From Acinetobacter wuhouensis (GTDB lineage Bacteria; Pseudomonadota; Gammaproteobacteria; Pseudomonadales; Moraxellaceae), in NCBI RefSeq assembly GCF_001696605.3, contig NZ_CP031716.1, forward strand, positions 1,054,001 through 1,118,000: a DNA stretch of 64,000 nucleotides. Direction: 5' to 3'. Positions within the stretch are counted from its first letter, which is position 1, and every line of letters begins with the position of its first letter. Under the pieces are notes generated by a model. It did no database searches, was not told where the DNA came from, and was given only the letters and a program-made list of their open reading frames with translations. This document shows positions 1 through 9,242 of the stretch, in pieces. A program made the position numbers and the translations under genes.

Positions 1-1
1 T

Positions 2-3000
2 GATCCACTGATTTGGACAGGTAAAGTGCCGCCAAATGTCGATGGTGAAGTCACAGTAAAAGTCCCCGAGAATAGCTACAAAGACAAAACAGGCAACTTG
101 GGTACAGGTGATGACGCTACAGTACCTGTAGATACAACACCTCCAGGTGTAAAAGTAGAAATCACGCCAGATGGTAAGATCACTGTTACATTTGATCCAG
201 ATGTGGATACAGATACAATTAGCTTAGATGATATTCAGGTCACTTTAACAGATAAAGAAGGCAAGCCAATTCTTGATAAAGAAGGCAAGCCAGTGACTGT
301 TCCACCACTGACATCAGCAGATGGTGGTATCACTTGGACAGGTAAAGTACCGCCAAATATTGACGGAAAAGTAAACGTAGAGGTGCCTGCGAAAGATGCA
401 GATGGAAACCCAACCTACACTGACAAAACAGGCAATCCTGGTACAGGTAATGACGCTACAGTAGCTGTAGATACAACTCCACCGACAGTGACAGTAGAAA
501 TCGAACCTGAAACGATTAAAACCGTCATTATTTCAGGTGTCACTTCACTTGAACTTGGTGATATTGTGACAAATGGTCAGATTGTTGAAGATAGTCTAAT
601 AGACAATGGTGATGGTACTTGGACTGTAAAAGTTAAAGTCAATGGTGATCTAGAGATCAAGGAGATTATAGGTCAGCCAGAGGCGACGACAGAGATTAAA
701 GACAGCGTTATTGTTTCAAATAATAATGGTACAAATAACTCTACAGTGACATTTAAATTCTCAGAAACACTTAAGGATGGCAGTTTTACAGAGGCAGATA
801 TTAAAGTCACTGGTGGAACTTTAGTTCCAAATAGCCTGAATTATGATCCAGTTACTGATACTTGGACAGCTGAAATCAAGGTAACACTTGGTCAAGAAGT
901 TACTGTTGAAGTGAGAGATCAGAGCTATGAAGACCTTGCAGGAAATAAAGGATCAGATGGTCATGATGTCTTAGAAACGATCAAAATCACTAGTGTTAAA
1001 CCGACTGAAGATGGTCAAAGCACAGAAATCACTGTGAAAAGCTCTCAGAAACCAGAAGATATTATTTTAATAGTAGATGGTAAGCCTATCAGTATTGTTG
1101 AATGGATAGACAATGGGGATGGTACATATACCTTTAGAACAGAGGGCGATGTTAAGGGGGATAAAATCACAGCGACTACGACTACAACACCAACTGATGA
1201 TCATCCTGATGGTGAGCAGATCTCAGATACAGTGAGCTTACCATTTGTGAGTATTGACACCATTGCATTTGATGATGTGATCAATAAAGCTGAATGGGAA
1301 GATTTAACCCAAGGTGGTGATACGATTACGATCACAGGGAAGATCAGTAACTCTGATCCAGATACACTGACAGTAACTGTGAATGGGGAGACGTATACCT
1401 ATGATAAAAATCTTACTAATAATACAGTCGCAATCAATGGCGATGGTACATGGTCAATTCAAGTGCCTAAAGATTCAATTAAAGACACCAATCATATTAC
1501 AGCAGTAGCAACAGCTGAAGGTGGTAGATCTATATCGAATACAGCTGAAAGTGATCCAATCCGAGATATTAAGCCACCAACAGTGAAAGTTGTAGTAGAT
1601 GAAGACGGTAACATCACTGTTACATTTGACTCAGATGTAGACCGTGATTCGATTAAACCAGAAACTGACATCGTGATCACGGACAAAAACAGTAATCCAC
1701 TCAAAGATAAAGATGGCAAACTAGTTACGATCAAGCTTGAAGCTTCGGAAGATGGTTTGACTTGGACAGGTAAAGTGCCATCAAATGTTGAAGGTGGTGT
1801 AAAAGTTGAGGTTCCTGCACTAGGTGAGGATGGTAAGCCAACGTATACCGACAAAGCAGGTAACCCAGGTGAACCAAATCGTGGTGAGAATGACATCAAT
1901 ATGGTTCCACCGACAGTGACAGTTATTGTAGATAAAGACGGTAACATCACAGTCACCTTTGATCCGGATGTGGATCCAAGTACGATTGATCCAGAAACTG
2001 ACATTGTGATCACGGATAAAGAAGGCAATCCACTCAAAGACCAAGATGGTAAACCAGTTGAGATCACCTTAACACCAAGTGAAGATCATTTAACGTGGAC
2101 AGGCAAAGTGCCATCAAATGTTGAAGGTGGTGTGAAAGTTGAGGTTCCTGCAACAGATGCTGAGGGTAACCCAACTTATACCGACAAAGCGGGTAACCCA
2201 GGTGAACCAAATAGTGGTGGCAATGACATCAATATGGTTCCACCAGGTGTGACTGTTGTTGTTGATAAAAACGGTAACATCACAGTCACCTTTGACCCTG
2301 ATGTGGATCCAGATACGATTGATCCAGACACAGGCTTTGTGATCACGGATAGAGATGGTAATCCGATTGAAATCACACTTAAGCCTTCAGAAGATGGTTT
2401 AACGTGGACAGGTAAAGTACCAGAAGACGTTGAAGGTAAAGTGACTGTAGAAGTTCCTGAGGGTAGCTATACCGACAAAGCGGGTAACCCTGGTGAACCA
2501 AATAGTGGTGGCAATGACATCAATATGGTTCCACCAACAGTGACGGTTATTGTAGATAAAGAAGGTAATATCACAGTCACCTTTGACCCTGATGTAGATC
2601 CAGACACGATTGATCCAGAAACAGACTTTGTGATCACGGATAGAGATGGTAATCCGATTGAAATCACACTTAAACCTTCAGAAGATGGTTTAACGTGGAC
2701 AGGTAAAGTACCAGAAGACGTTGAAGGTAAAGTGACTGTGGAAGTTCCTGAGGGCAGTTATACCGACAAAGCGGGTAACCCAGGCGAATCAAATAGTGAT
2801 GAGAATGACATCAATATGGTTCCACCAACAGTAATAATCACACTTGAAGAAAGTAATTTAGCTGACCCACATATCATCATTGAGTTCAGTGAAGTTCCTT
2901 GTGGTGCCAATGGTGTTCCTTTAACAGCTGAACAAGTGAAAGATTTACTTACAACTCAAGGATTTAACTTTGACAGTGGTTTGGTAAGTAAGGATGGTGG

Positions 3001-6000
3001 TTTGACTTGGGCTGCGCCTATTACCTATACATCTGGCGATGCAAAAGCTGATATAGCGAATGATACTTATTTTGACGCAGCAAAAAATGCTGGTTCAGGA
3101 AATGGTGATATATTAAAAGCGCCAGAAGTTATTTCTAAAGAACCAACACAGACTGTGAAAGTTACTGGTGGTGATGACGGTAATGGTTCGTTTAGTAGTT
3201 CTAATTCTGATAAGAGTTCAAGCTCACCTAGTGATTCAAAAGCTAAGAAACATAATACATATGTTGAATTAAGCGCTGATGATCTTGACACAGCACGGAT
3301 TATTATTAACTTGACATTGGTTGATAACTCATTTGCATTATTGGTAAATGGTCAATCAATCATTGATAAAGGAACTAATACCAATACACCAGTATTCCAG
3401 TTGCAAGCTGGTGATAAGGTACATGGGACAAATCAGATCATATTGCAAACGGCTGATGGAAAACCATTTGGTGATTCTAATGGGACTACACCATGGAATG
3501 AAAATGCCAATGGGTTACCTCGTATCCAAGTTGTGATAGATAAAGATGGTATTCGTTTCTTTGCTAGTTCATCCACTTCATCATCTGAGTTAATTGAGTT
3601 ATTTATTTCTGATGCAGATAAAAGTCGAATTAATTTACCAGAATTAATTGCTGGGAAGAATGAGATTTCTGTCTGGAATCATGATGGTACAGGTGTAGAT
3701 GCGATTGCTGGGAATGTAAAAGTTCTGACAGGTGAGGGTTTTGTAATATCTGACGAAGATGGTGCTGAGGTATCAAAAGCTGTTATCAAAGTATCTGGCG
3801 AGTTGCAAGGTGCACTTATCATACCAGTCTTGCCAAAAGGGATTAAAGCTTCATGGAGTAAGGATGGTAGTGAATTAACCCTCACTGCGACAAATGGTGC
3901 ATTGTCACATAAAGATTTCTCTGATGCGATCAACTTGCTCATGTTTGGTGTGAAAAAAGATCAAACTGTTACAGATGGTGAGCGTACGATTGAAGTTACG
4001 ATTTATGATGAAGATGGTTTAAAATCTAGTACAGCGACTGGTACTTTTGATTATAAAGCAGGCTTAGGTAATATTTATGTTAACCAGTTTGATTTCACTG
4101 ATCCAACTGTTACAACAGTTTCTCCAGCTCAAGCAGATGAGGGTGAGGATTTAGTTCATACCATCACATTGAGTAAAGCCACTACGCACGATACTGAATT
4201 TAGCTTTAAATTGGGTGGTGGGATTAATGATAGTGCGACCGCTGATGATTATGGAACACCACGCTTTAGCAATGGTGTTACTTATGATGCAACTACAGGA
4301 AAAATTACTGTACCTAAGGGCGTAGATAGTTTCACTGTGACCTATACAGCGACAACAGATAATGAAGTTGAAGGTACTGAAACTGTGACACTTGAAGTTG
4401 GGGGTGTGACAGGACAAGGTGAAATTACGGATGCACTAATAGTTCCAGAAAACGGTGTAACAGCAACTTTAGTTGACTTAATTGAATTGTCTGGTGTCTA
4501 TGATGACTCATTACCAGGTTTGTCAGAGGTATATAAAGATCAAAACGGTAATTATGACGTTTACGATACTTTCTCTGTCAATCTTGGATTATCACCTGAG
4601 CAAAAAGAACAGTTGGCAGCTGGAAATATTAAGGTGACCGTAACTGGCCCGAATGGTGAGCAAATTCAGGTTACCGTGGATAAAGATGGTGTAATTACTG
4701 GGAAAATTTCAGATATTGGTAATTTATCTGGTGATGATCTTAAAGTTTCAGTCAGTGTTGAAACCGTAGGTTCTTCAACGCCAGTTGTAACAGAGCATCC
4801 AATTACTGTAACACCTGTCGAAAATATTAAAGTTATTGATTATGCTCAGAATATTCAGACCCAAATTGATGATATTTTAGCGAAAATTAAAGTGGATTAT
4901 ATTGCAAACGGTAATCCACAACCAACTTACGATGGTGTGTTTCACAAGCTATATAAAGCTGAAGTTGATAAATATTTGAAAGAACACGGTTTGAATAGCG
5001 AATGGGACATTACTGATCCAAGTGTTAAACAATCAATTCGTGAACAAGTATGGAATGATAATCCAGATTTATTATTTACAGCGTTTCAAAGCGAGATTGA
5101 AAATAAAGTTCAGGGTGATATGAATGGACACAGCTCGAAAGACGATAAGATATCAGATATTCATGTTATCGATATTGATGCATATCTAGCACTTAAAGCA
5201 CTAGCTCCGGGTTTCAGTAATAAGCTAACATTGAATATCGATGGTCCACGTGATCAAGCCAGCGATTGGATTATTTTTGATAAACCATTTGATAGTTCAA
5301 TGTTTATTATTGAAAGTAAAATGACCAATAATGGTAAAACCAACTTCTTTGATAATTATGGTGTTATTTATAAAAATCCGATTACTGGTGAGCCTTTGAG
5401 CTTTATGTTTAATAACATACAAGGTGTTGCGTTTGGTGATGGTACTGTTATTACAGCAAATGCTGATGGAGTTATTACATCATTTAAAAACTTCTCAATG
5501 ACACTTTCATCAGCGATGGTTGGTGATGATGTCGATGGTAAATTATTGGGTGGTCTTAAATTTAGTTCTAGCTTCATTGATAGTGCGACCGAAACCATTT
5601 TAGTGAGTGATCAGGAAAAAACTATTAAGCCAGAAATTTACTTAAATGGTAAGCTTTTGGTAGCGGAAAAAGGATGGTATGTCCTTACTGATTCACAAGC
5701 TGCGGCATTTAAAACAGCTAATTTTGAGTTAACCATAAAAGTTCCAACTCAATTGTATGATGATGAAAATGATCCATTTGGTAGTGCGGAAGATTTTAAA
5801 GCTCAATTTGAAGCGTTCTTAAATAAAGAAGCTAATCTAGAAGCGTTATTGGTTGAACCAACAGCACAAGCTTCTATGATGCGTATGTCAATGGATTATG
5901 AAGACACGAGTGACATCATCTTCGATCTACTCAACGATGACAACACTGGTGGCAATACATTAACAACAGTGGAGCACTTCACATCTACAGATCATATCAA

Positions 6001-6217
6001 TGTTTCAGACTTGCTTGACACCAATGCAAGCCTTGAAAACATCAATGAATACCTCACAGTAAGTTATGATGCCGATGCAGACCAAGCAGTGATTTCGATC
6101 GACCGTGACGGTACAGCAGGCAGCTATCAAAGTACTGAATTGTTAGTGTTGAATAATCAAACAACTGATGTAACGTTGAAAGAATTATTGGAAAACAATC
6201 AAATCATCATTTTCTGA
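2..6217 (+). CDS. Bap-like giant Ig-repeat adhesin, type I secreted (5' truncated by window)
   Basis: The frame is open through the left edge, so the true start lies outside and about 2070 residues are seen. The N-terminal part is a series of Ig-like domains of about 97-111 residues, each beginning with PP-x-V and carrying a GNITVTFDPDVD-type strand and a TWTGKVP strand. A cadherin-like region follows, then a Calx-beta-like segment around nt 4090-4440. The last 110 residues are rich in D, N, T and G and end in IIIF, as in VCA0849-type C-terminal targets of type I secretion. The expected role is a surface adhesin in biofilm and cell contact. The acidic Asp pairs suggest Ca2+ binding, which is an inference. 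No type I exporter genes are visible here. The repeats make this gene prone to length variation and mis-assembly. Confidence 0.9.
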   Translation, partial: DPLIWTGKVPPNVDGEVTVKVPENSYKDKTGNLGTGDDATVPVDTTPPGVKVEITPDGKITVTFDPDVDTDTISLDDIQVTLTDKEGKPILDKEGKPVTVPPLTSADGGITWTGKVPPNIDGKVNVEVPAKDADGNPTYTDKTGNPGTGNDATVAVDTTPPTVTVEIEPETIKTVIISGVTSLELGDIVTNGQIVEDSLIDNGDGTWTVKVKVNGDLEIKEIIGQPEATTEIKDSVIVSNNNGTNNSTVTFKFSETLKDGSFTEADIKVTGGTLVPNSLNYDPVTDTWTAEIKVTLGQEVTVEVRDQSYEDLAGNKGSDGHDVLETIKITSVKPTEDGQSTEITVKSSQKPEDIILIVDGKPISIVEWIDNGDGTYTFRTEGDVKGDKITATTTTTPTDDHPDGEQISDTVSLPFVSIDTIAFDDVINKAEWEDLTQGGDTITITGKISNSDPDTLTVTVNGETYTYDKNLTNNTVAINGDGTWSIQVPKDSIKDTNHITAVATAEGGRSISNTAESDPIRDIKPPTVKVVVDEDGNITVTFDSDVDRDSIKPETDIVITDKNSNPLKDKDGKLVTIKLEASEDGLTWTGKVPSNVEGGVKVEVPALGEDGKPTYTDKAGNPGEPNRGENDINMVPPTVTVIVDKDGNITVTFDPDVDPSTIDPETDIVITDKEGNPLKDQDGKPVEITLTPSEDHLTWTGKVPSNVEGGVKVEVPATDAEGNPTYTDKAGNPGEPNSGGNDINMVPPGVTVVVDKNGNITVTFDPDVDPDTIDPDTGFVITDRDGNPIEITLKPSEDGLTWTGKVPEDVEGKVTVEVPEGSYTDKAGNPGEPNSGGNDINMVPPTVTVIVDKEGNITVTFDPDVDPDTIDPETDFVITDRDGNPIEITLKPSEDGLTWTGKVPEDVEGKVTVEVPEGSYTDKAGNPGESNSDENDINMVPPTVIITLEESNLADPHIIIEFSEVPCGANGVPLTAEQVKDLLTTQGFNFDSGLVSKDGGLTWAAPITYTSGDAKADIANDTYFDAAKNAGSGNGDILKAPEVISKEPTQTVKVTGGDDGNGSFSSSNSDKSSSSPSDSKAKKHNTYVELSADDLDTARIIINLTLVDNSFALLVNGQSIIDKGTNTNTPVFQLQAGDKVHGTNQIILQTADGKPFGDSNGTTPWNENANGLPRIQVVIDKDGIRFFASSSTSSSELIELFISDADKSRINLPELIAGKNEISVWNHDGTGVDAIAGNVKVLTGEGFVISDEDGAEVSKAVIKVSGELQGALIIPVLPKGIKASWSKDGSELTLTATNGALSHKDFSDAINLLMFGVKKDQTVTDGERTIEVTIYDEDGLKSSTATGTFDYKAGLGNIYVNQFDFTDPTVTTVSPAQADEGEDLVHTITLSKATTHDTEFSFKLGGGINDSATADDYGTPRFSNGVTYDATTGKITVPKGVDSFTVTYTATTDNEVEGTETVTLEVGGVTGQGEITDALIVPENGVTATLVDLIELSGVYDDSLPGLSEVYKDQNGNYDVYDTFSVNLGLSPEQKEQLAAGNIKVTVTGPNGEQIQVTVDKDGVITGKISDIGNLSGDDLKVSVSVETVGSSTPVVTEHPITVTPVENIKVIDYAQNIQTQIDDILAKIKVDYIANGNPQPTYDGVFHKLYKAEVDKYLKEHGLNSEWDITDPSVKQSIREQVWNDNPDLLFTAFQSEIENKVQGDMNGHSSKDDKISDIHVIDIDAYLALKALAPGFSNKLTLNIDGPRDQASDWIIFDKPFDSSMFIIESKMTNNGKTNFFDNYGVIYKNPITGEPLSFMFNNIQGVAFGDGTVITANADGVITSFKNFSMTLSSAMVGDDVDGKLLGGLKFSSSFIDSATETILVSDQEKTIKPEIYLNGKLLVAEKGWYVLTDSQAAAFKTANFELTIKVPTQLYDDENDPFGSAEDFKAQFEAFLNKEANLEALLVEPTAQASMMRMSMDYEDTSDIIFDLLNDDNTGGNTLTTVEHFTSTDHINVSDLLDTNASLENINEYLTVSYDADADQAVISIDRDGTAGSYQSTELLVLNNQTTDVTLKELLENNQIIIF
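1574..2821 (+). repeat. Four tandem Ig-like repeat units inside the adhesin
   Basis: Four in-frame units begin at nt 1574, 1907, 2240 and 2531 and end at 2821. The first two are 333 bp (111 codons). The last two are 291 bp (97 codons) and are almost identical to each other. The size difference comes from an extra strand with a second glycine-rich loop in the longer units. Related but more diverged units lie at about nt 1-480. The high nucleotide identity points to recent expansion or homogenisation. Confidence 0.9.
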
Positions 6218-6246
6218 TGATTTGATTACAGATAATTTGTTCTAAA

Positions 6247-6274
6247 TAAAAAAGCTCCTTCGGGGGCTTTTTTA
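6247..6274 (+). terminator. Rho-independent terminator of the adhesin gene
   Basis: An A-rich run leads into the stem GCTCC, a TTCG loop and GGGGC, followed by six T. It begins 30 bp after the adhesin stop. The remaining sequence to 6545 is AT-rich and shows no gene; it presumably holds the promoter of the next gene. Confidence 0.85.
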
Positions 6275-6545
6275 TTGACTAAGAAACAATATTTTAAGGC
6301 ATTTATATGCAACAGTTGATTTAGCATAACTGCTTTAATTTTTCTTGTATCGAGTTAAACCGACCAAAGGAAGAAGAGACTTTACTATGTCTATGTACAA
6401 TATATGATTGAAATATAGACTTAAAAAGTGAATTTTTATTTTGATAAAGGTGCTCTATCTTTTCTGACAAATGTTGGATTTATTTAAGTCAATTTAAATA
6501 TACGTCATAAAGATTAAGCTAAAAGAATCGGAAAATAACATCATT

Positions 6546-7847
6546 ATGGACAATGTCATGCGTATGCAAAATGATCATAGATCAGAAAATCAAAAAGCAT
6601 TTGGAAGTAAAAAAGTATTTCAACCTAAGTTACTGTTGGGTTTTAAGATTATTTCAATTTCATTGTGTACAGCATTGTTTGTTCCACAGCAGATACTAGC
6701 AGCGCCTGCATCAAAATTGGATTTAACCTTATCAGAGCATTCTAAAAATAAAATTAAAGTGCTGATGAATGACCCTAAGGTCTGGAAACAAATTCCTAAA
6801 ACAGTCACTTTATGTGTTTATTCACCTGATGGGGCAAACAGCGAAGCTTTTGAGCAAGCCACCAGTTATATCAGTGAAATGCCTCGTATCACGCAGATTG
6901 CCAAAGAGTTTGGGGTGAATATGAAAATGACACGTCCAACAAAGTTGTCCATGCAAATTGATTTAGATTATCCAAAATTAAAACAAAAGGCTTCCACGGA
7001 TATTCAACTAAAAGTGTATACCGATGAGCGTGTACTCACAGAAGATTTTCGAAGTAAGCGTTGTGATGGTGCAGGAATTAGTAATATCCGTGCACGACAA
7101 TTTAATCCCTTTGTCGGTAGTATTGACGCAATTGGTGCAGTGCAAAATTATAAGCAACTCACGTCAGTGATTCAGTTATTGGCACGCCCAGAATACGATG
7201 CCAAAATGGTCAATAAAGATTATGAAATTGTTGGTATCGTGCCATTGGGTGCTGCTTATATCATGGTCAATGACCGTAAAATTGATACCTTAGCCAAAGC
7301 CGCAGGTAAAAAAGTTGCTGTGATGAATTTTGATGCGACTCAAAAGAAACTGGTTCAAAATGTTGGAGCACAACCTGTTTCTGTCGATTTACTCACAGTA
7401 GGCGGTAAGTTTAATAACAAAGAAGTCGATATTATGGCGGGGCCTGCTTTGTTATTTAAACCTCTAGAACTCAGAAAGGGTATGACGGATAAAAATGGCA
7501 ATGTGGTCGGTGGAATTATCAAATTCCCACTGATTCAGGTCACAGGGACGTTGATTATGCATCGCAATAAATTCCCTGCGGGCTTGGGACCTATTGCACG
7601 TGAAATGATTTCAAAACAACTTTCTCCTGCGTTCCAATTTGTTGATAAACTGGAAAAAGATGTGCCTGAAAAGTATTGGTTTGATATTCGTGAAGCAGAT
7701 AAACCAGGCTATATTAAAATCATGCGTGAAGCACGAATTGCAATGACCAAAGAGGGCTATTATGACCCTGCAATGATGAAGATCTTAAAGAAAGTACGTT
7801 GTGGTCAGAATCCTAGTAGCTTTGAATGTGCTTTAAATGATGAATAA
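6546..7847 (+). CDS. Putative periplasmic solute-binding protein, AdeT/DctP-like
   Basis: The protein has 433 residues. After a basic N-terminus there is a hydrophobic segment (about residues 30-50) ending in a likely cleavage site near LAAPA, so it is exported. The body resembles the Acinetobacter family of putative solute-binding proteins related to AdeT, with a TRAP/DctP-like two-lobe fold; this is recognition, not proof. There are two C-terminal cysteines (CGQNPSSFEC) that could form a disulphide. No membrane transporter gene is adjacent, so partner and ligand are unknown. Several ATGs lie within the first 20 bases and no strong ribosome site separates them. The gene stands alone between two terminators. 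Confidence 0.7.
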   Translation: MDNVMRMQNDHRSENQKAFGSKKVFQPKLLLGFKIISISLCTALFVPQQILAAPASKLDLTLSEHSKNKIKVLMNDPKVWKQIPKTVTLCVYSPDGANSEAFEQATSYISEMPRITQIAKEFGVNMKMTRPTKLSMQIDLDYPKLKQKASTDIQLKVYTDERVLTEDFRSKRCDGAGISNIRARQFNPFVGSIDAIGAVQNYKQLTSVIQLLARPEYDAKMVNKDYEIVGIVPLGAAYIMVNDRKIDTLAKAAGKKVAVMNFDATQKKLVQNVGAQPVSVDLLTVGGKFNNKEVDIMAGPALLFKPLELRKGMTDKNGNVVGGIIKFPLIQVTGTLIMHRNKFPAGLGPIAREMISKQLSPAFQFVDKLEKDVPEKYWFDIREADKPGYIKIMREARIAMTKEGYYDPAMMKILKKVRCGQNPSSFECALNDE

Positions 7848-7860
7848 AATCGTGCCTTAA

Positions 7861-7888
7861 TTAGGACTTAGGACTTAGGACTTAGGAC
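7861..7888. repeat. Heptamer tandem repeat TTAGGAC x4
   Basis: Four perfect head-to-tail copies of TTAGGAC lie between the solute-binding gene and its terminator. Copy number is likely to vary by slippage; it has no effect on coding. Confidence 0.9.
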
Positions 7889-7889
7889 T

Positions 7890-7926
7890 AAGGAGTAGAG
7901 TGATGTTTGGCTGTACTCCTTTTTTA
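7890..7926 (+). terminator. Rho-independent terminator after the solute-binding gene
   Basis: The 8-bp stem AAGGAGTA / TACTCCTT encloses a 16-base loop and ends in a T run. It directly abuts the heptamer repeat, so slippage there would move the terminator relative to the stop codon. Confidence 0.75.
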
Positions 7927-8002
7927 TGTGTGATTGATTTATAACTTGCTTAGATGGATTAACTTACATACATTACGGGAATCAATAATAAAGTTTGCTG
8001 TG

Positions 8003-8587
8003 ATGAATAGATATTTAGTATTGGGTCTTAGTTTCATTTCTGCATTTGCTTATTCAGCGCCCTATAAGACAGGCGATATTGTTTTTCATACCTCCAAATC
8101 TGCACAAAGCCAAGTGATTCAAAAGGCAACGCATTCACCCTATAGCCATATGGGGCTGATTGTAAATAAGCAAGGGCAGACTTGGGTATTGGAAGCTATA
8201 CAGCCTGTGAAATATACACCATTAAAACAATGGGTTGATCGTGGGATAAATAAAAGCTATGTGGTAAAGCGTTTTAAATCGGGTTTGACGCTAAGTCAGC
8301 AAAATAAATTAGTTAAAGATGCAGAGGCATATTTAAATAAACCGTATGACATCTATTTTGAATGGAATGATGATGCGATTTACTGTTCTGAAATTGTGTG
8401 GAAAGCCTATAAAGGTGCGTTGGGAATAGAATTAGCCTCCTTAGCGCAATTAAAAAGTTTTGATCTTACTGATCCAAGTGTGAAAGCATTGATGAAACAG
8501 CGTTATGGGCAAAAAATTCCTTTAGATGAAAAGGTGATTGCACCAAGTGCTATTTTTAATTCTAAGCAATTAATTACGGTTCAATGA
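8003..8587 (+). CDS. YiiX/YebB-like NlpC/P60-type cysteine hydrolase, exported
   Basis: The protein has 194 residues. The frame is open further upstream to a TTG, but the ATG at 8003 gives a clean signal peptide (MNRYLVLGLSFISAFAYSA, cleaved before PYKTGD), so this start is chosen. Motifs fit the permuted papain-like amidase family of E. coli YiiX/YaeF: the GDIVFHTS strand, the His in THSPYSHMGLIV and the catalytic Cys in IYCSEIVWKAY. The predicted activity is hydrolysis of an amide, thioester or isopeptide bond in the envelope; the substrate is unknown. It is a single-gene unit, with tRNA genes convergent to it. Confidence 0.8.
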   Translation: MNRYLVLGLSFISAFAYSAPYKTGDIVFHTSKSAQSQVIQKATHSPYSHMGLIVNKQGQTWVLEAIQPVKYTPLKQWVDRGINKSYVVKRFKSGLTLSQQNKLVKDAEAYLNKPYDIYFEWNDDAIYCSEIVWKAYKGALGIELASLAQLKSFDLTDPSVKALMKQRYGQKIPLDEKVIAPSAIFNSKQLITVQ

Positions 8588-8637
8588 TGTTTAAGAAAAT
8601 TGATTTGAGTGTTATTTAAAATAATAGATGTAGACGT

Positions 8638-8673
8638 AAAAAAGCCTGAGTCGTATTGCTCAGGCTTTTTTAT
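8638..8673. terminator. Bidirectional terminator shared by the hydrolase gene and the tRNA-Glu pair
   Basis: The stem AAAAAGCCTGAG / CTCAGGCTTTTT has A and T runs on both sides. It can end transcription from the hydrolase gene on + and from the tRNA-Glu pair on -. A near copy lies at 10859-10894 beside the third tRNA-Glu. Confidence 0.85.
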
Positions 8674-8704
8674 GAGAAGTTTCATCGTAAAACAATCTCG
8701 AATA

Positions 8705-8780
8705 TGGCGTCCCTACGGGGATTCGAACCCCGGTTACCGCCGTGAAAGGGCGATGTCCTAGGCCTCTAGACGATAGGGAC
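8705..8780 (-). tRNA. tRNA-Glu (anticodon TTC), copy 1
   Basis: This is a 76-nt cloverleaf with encoded CCA. The acceptor stem is GTCCCTA / TAGGGAC with G as discriminator, the anticodon loop is CTTTCAC and the T-loop is TTCGAAT. It lies 45 bp from copy 2 on the same strand, so the two are likely co-transcribed. Confidence 0.97.
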
Positions 8781-8825
8781 AAATGAGGCAAACCTTTGAA
8801 TTTAGAAACTAAACCATTAATTTAA

Positions 8826-8901
8826 TGGCGACCCTACGGGGATTCGAACCCCGGTTACCGCCGTGAAAGGGCGATGTCCTAGGCCTCTAGACGATAGGGT
8901 C
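8826..8901 (-). tRNA. tRNA-Glu (anticodon TTC), copy 2
   Basis: It is identical to the other three copies except at the end of the acceptor stem. It begins GACCCTA and ends TAGGGTC, a compensated pair change. The anticodon is TTC and CCA is encoded. Confidence 0.97.
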
Positions 8902-9190
8902 GTTTCAGAGGTGGGCGTATATTAGGGTGAATATGGAAAAGTGTCAAACCTTTTTCTGCAATAAAAACTGAAATAATGTTTAGATGTTTAAAAACACAGC
9001 AATATTGGAAAATTGCTTAAATTATGAAGAATTTTCCACCATTTTTTTAGCCATATAAATTGAAAGTACGTTCACAGTTCCAACTTTCAGCTATATCCTG
9101 AAATGAAGTTATTTTAATAGCATCCAAAGGCTTGGATTGATGTTGATATGTTCATTGATGTACTTTTCCTTGAGATTCAAGGGTGGAAAT

Positions 9191-9224
9191 AAAAAAGTGC
9201 AGTCGATTGCTGCACTTTTTTGCT
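9191..9224 (-). terminator. Terminator of permease 1
   Basis: The stem AAAAAAGTGCAG / CTGCACTTTTTT lies just beyond the permease stop and works on either strand. The rest of 8902-9242 is AT-rich and contains nothing that I recognise. Confidence 0.85.
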
Positions 9225-9242
9225 ATTGCTCAGAATGAAACC

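Noticed and set aside
1492..5598. Several long minus-strand frames opposite the adhesin
   Set aside because: They mirror the repeat codons of the adhesin (Ser/Leu/Pro-rich, repeated in step with the units) and have no start signals.
7861..7888. CRISPR-like array
   Set aside because: The repeat is 7 bp without spacers. No CRISPR array or cas gene was seen anywhere in the window.
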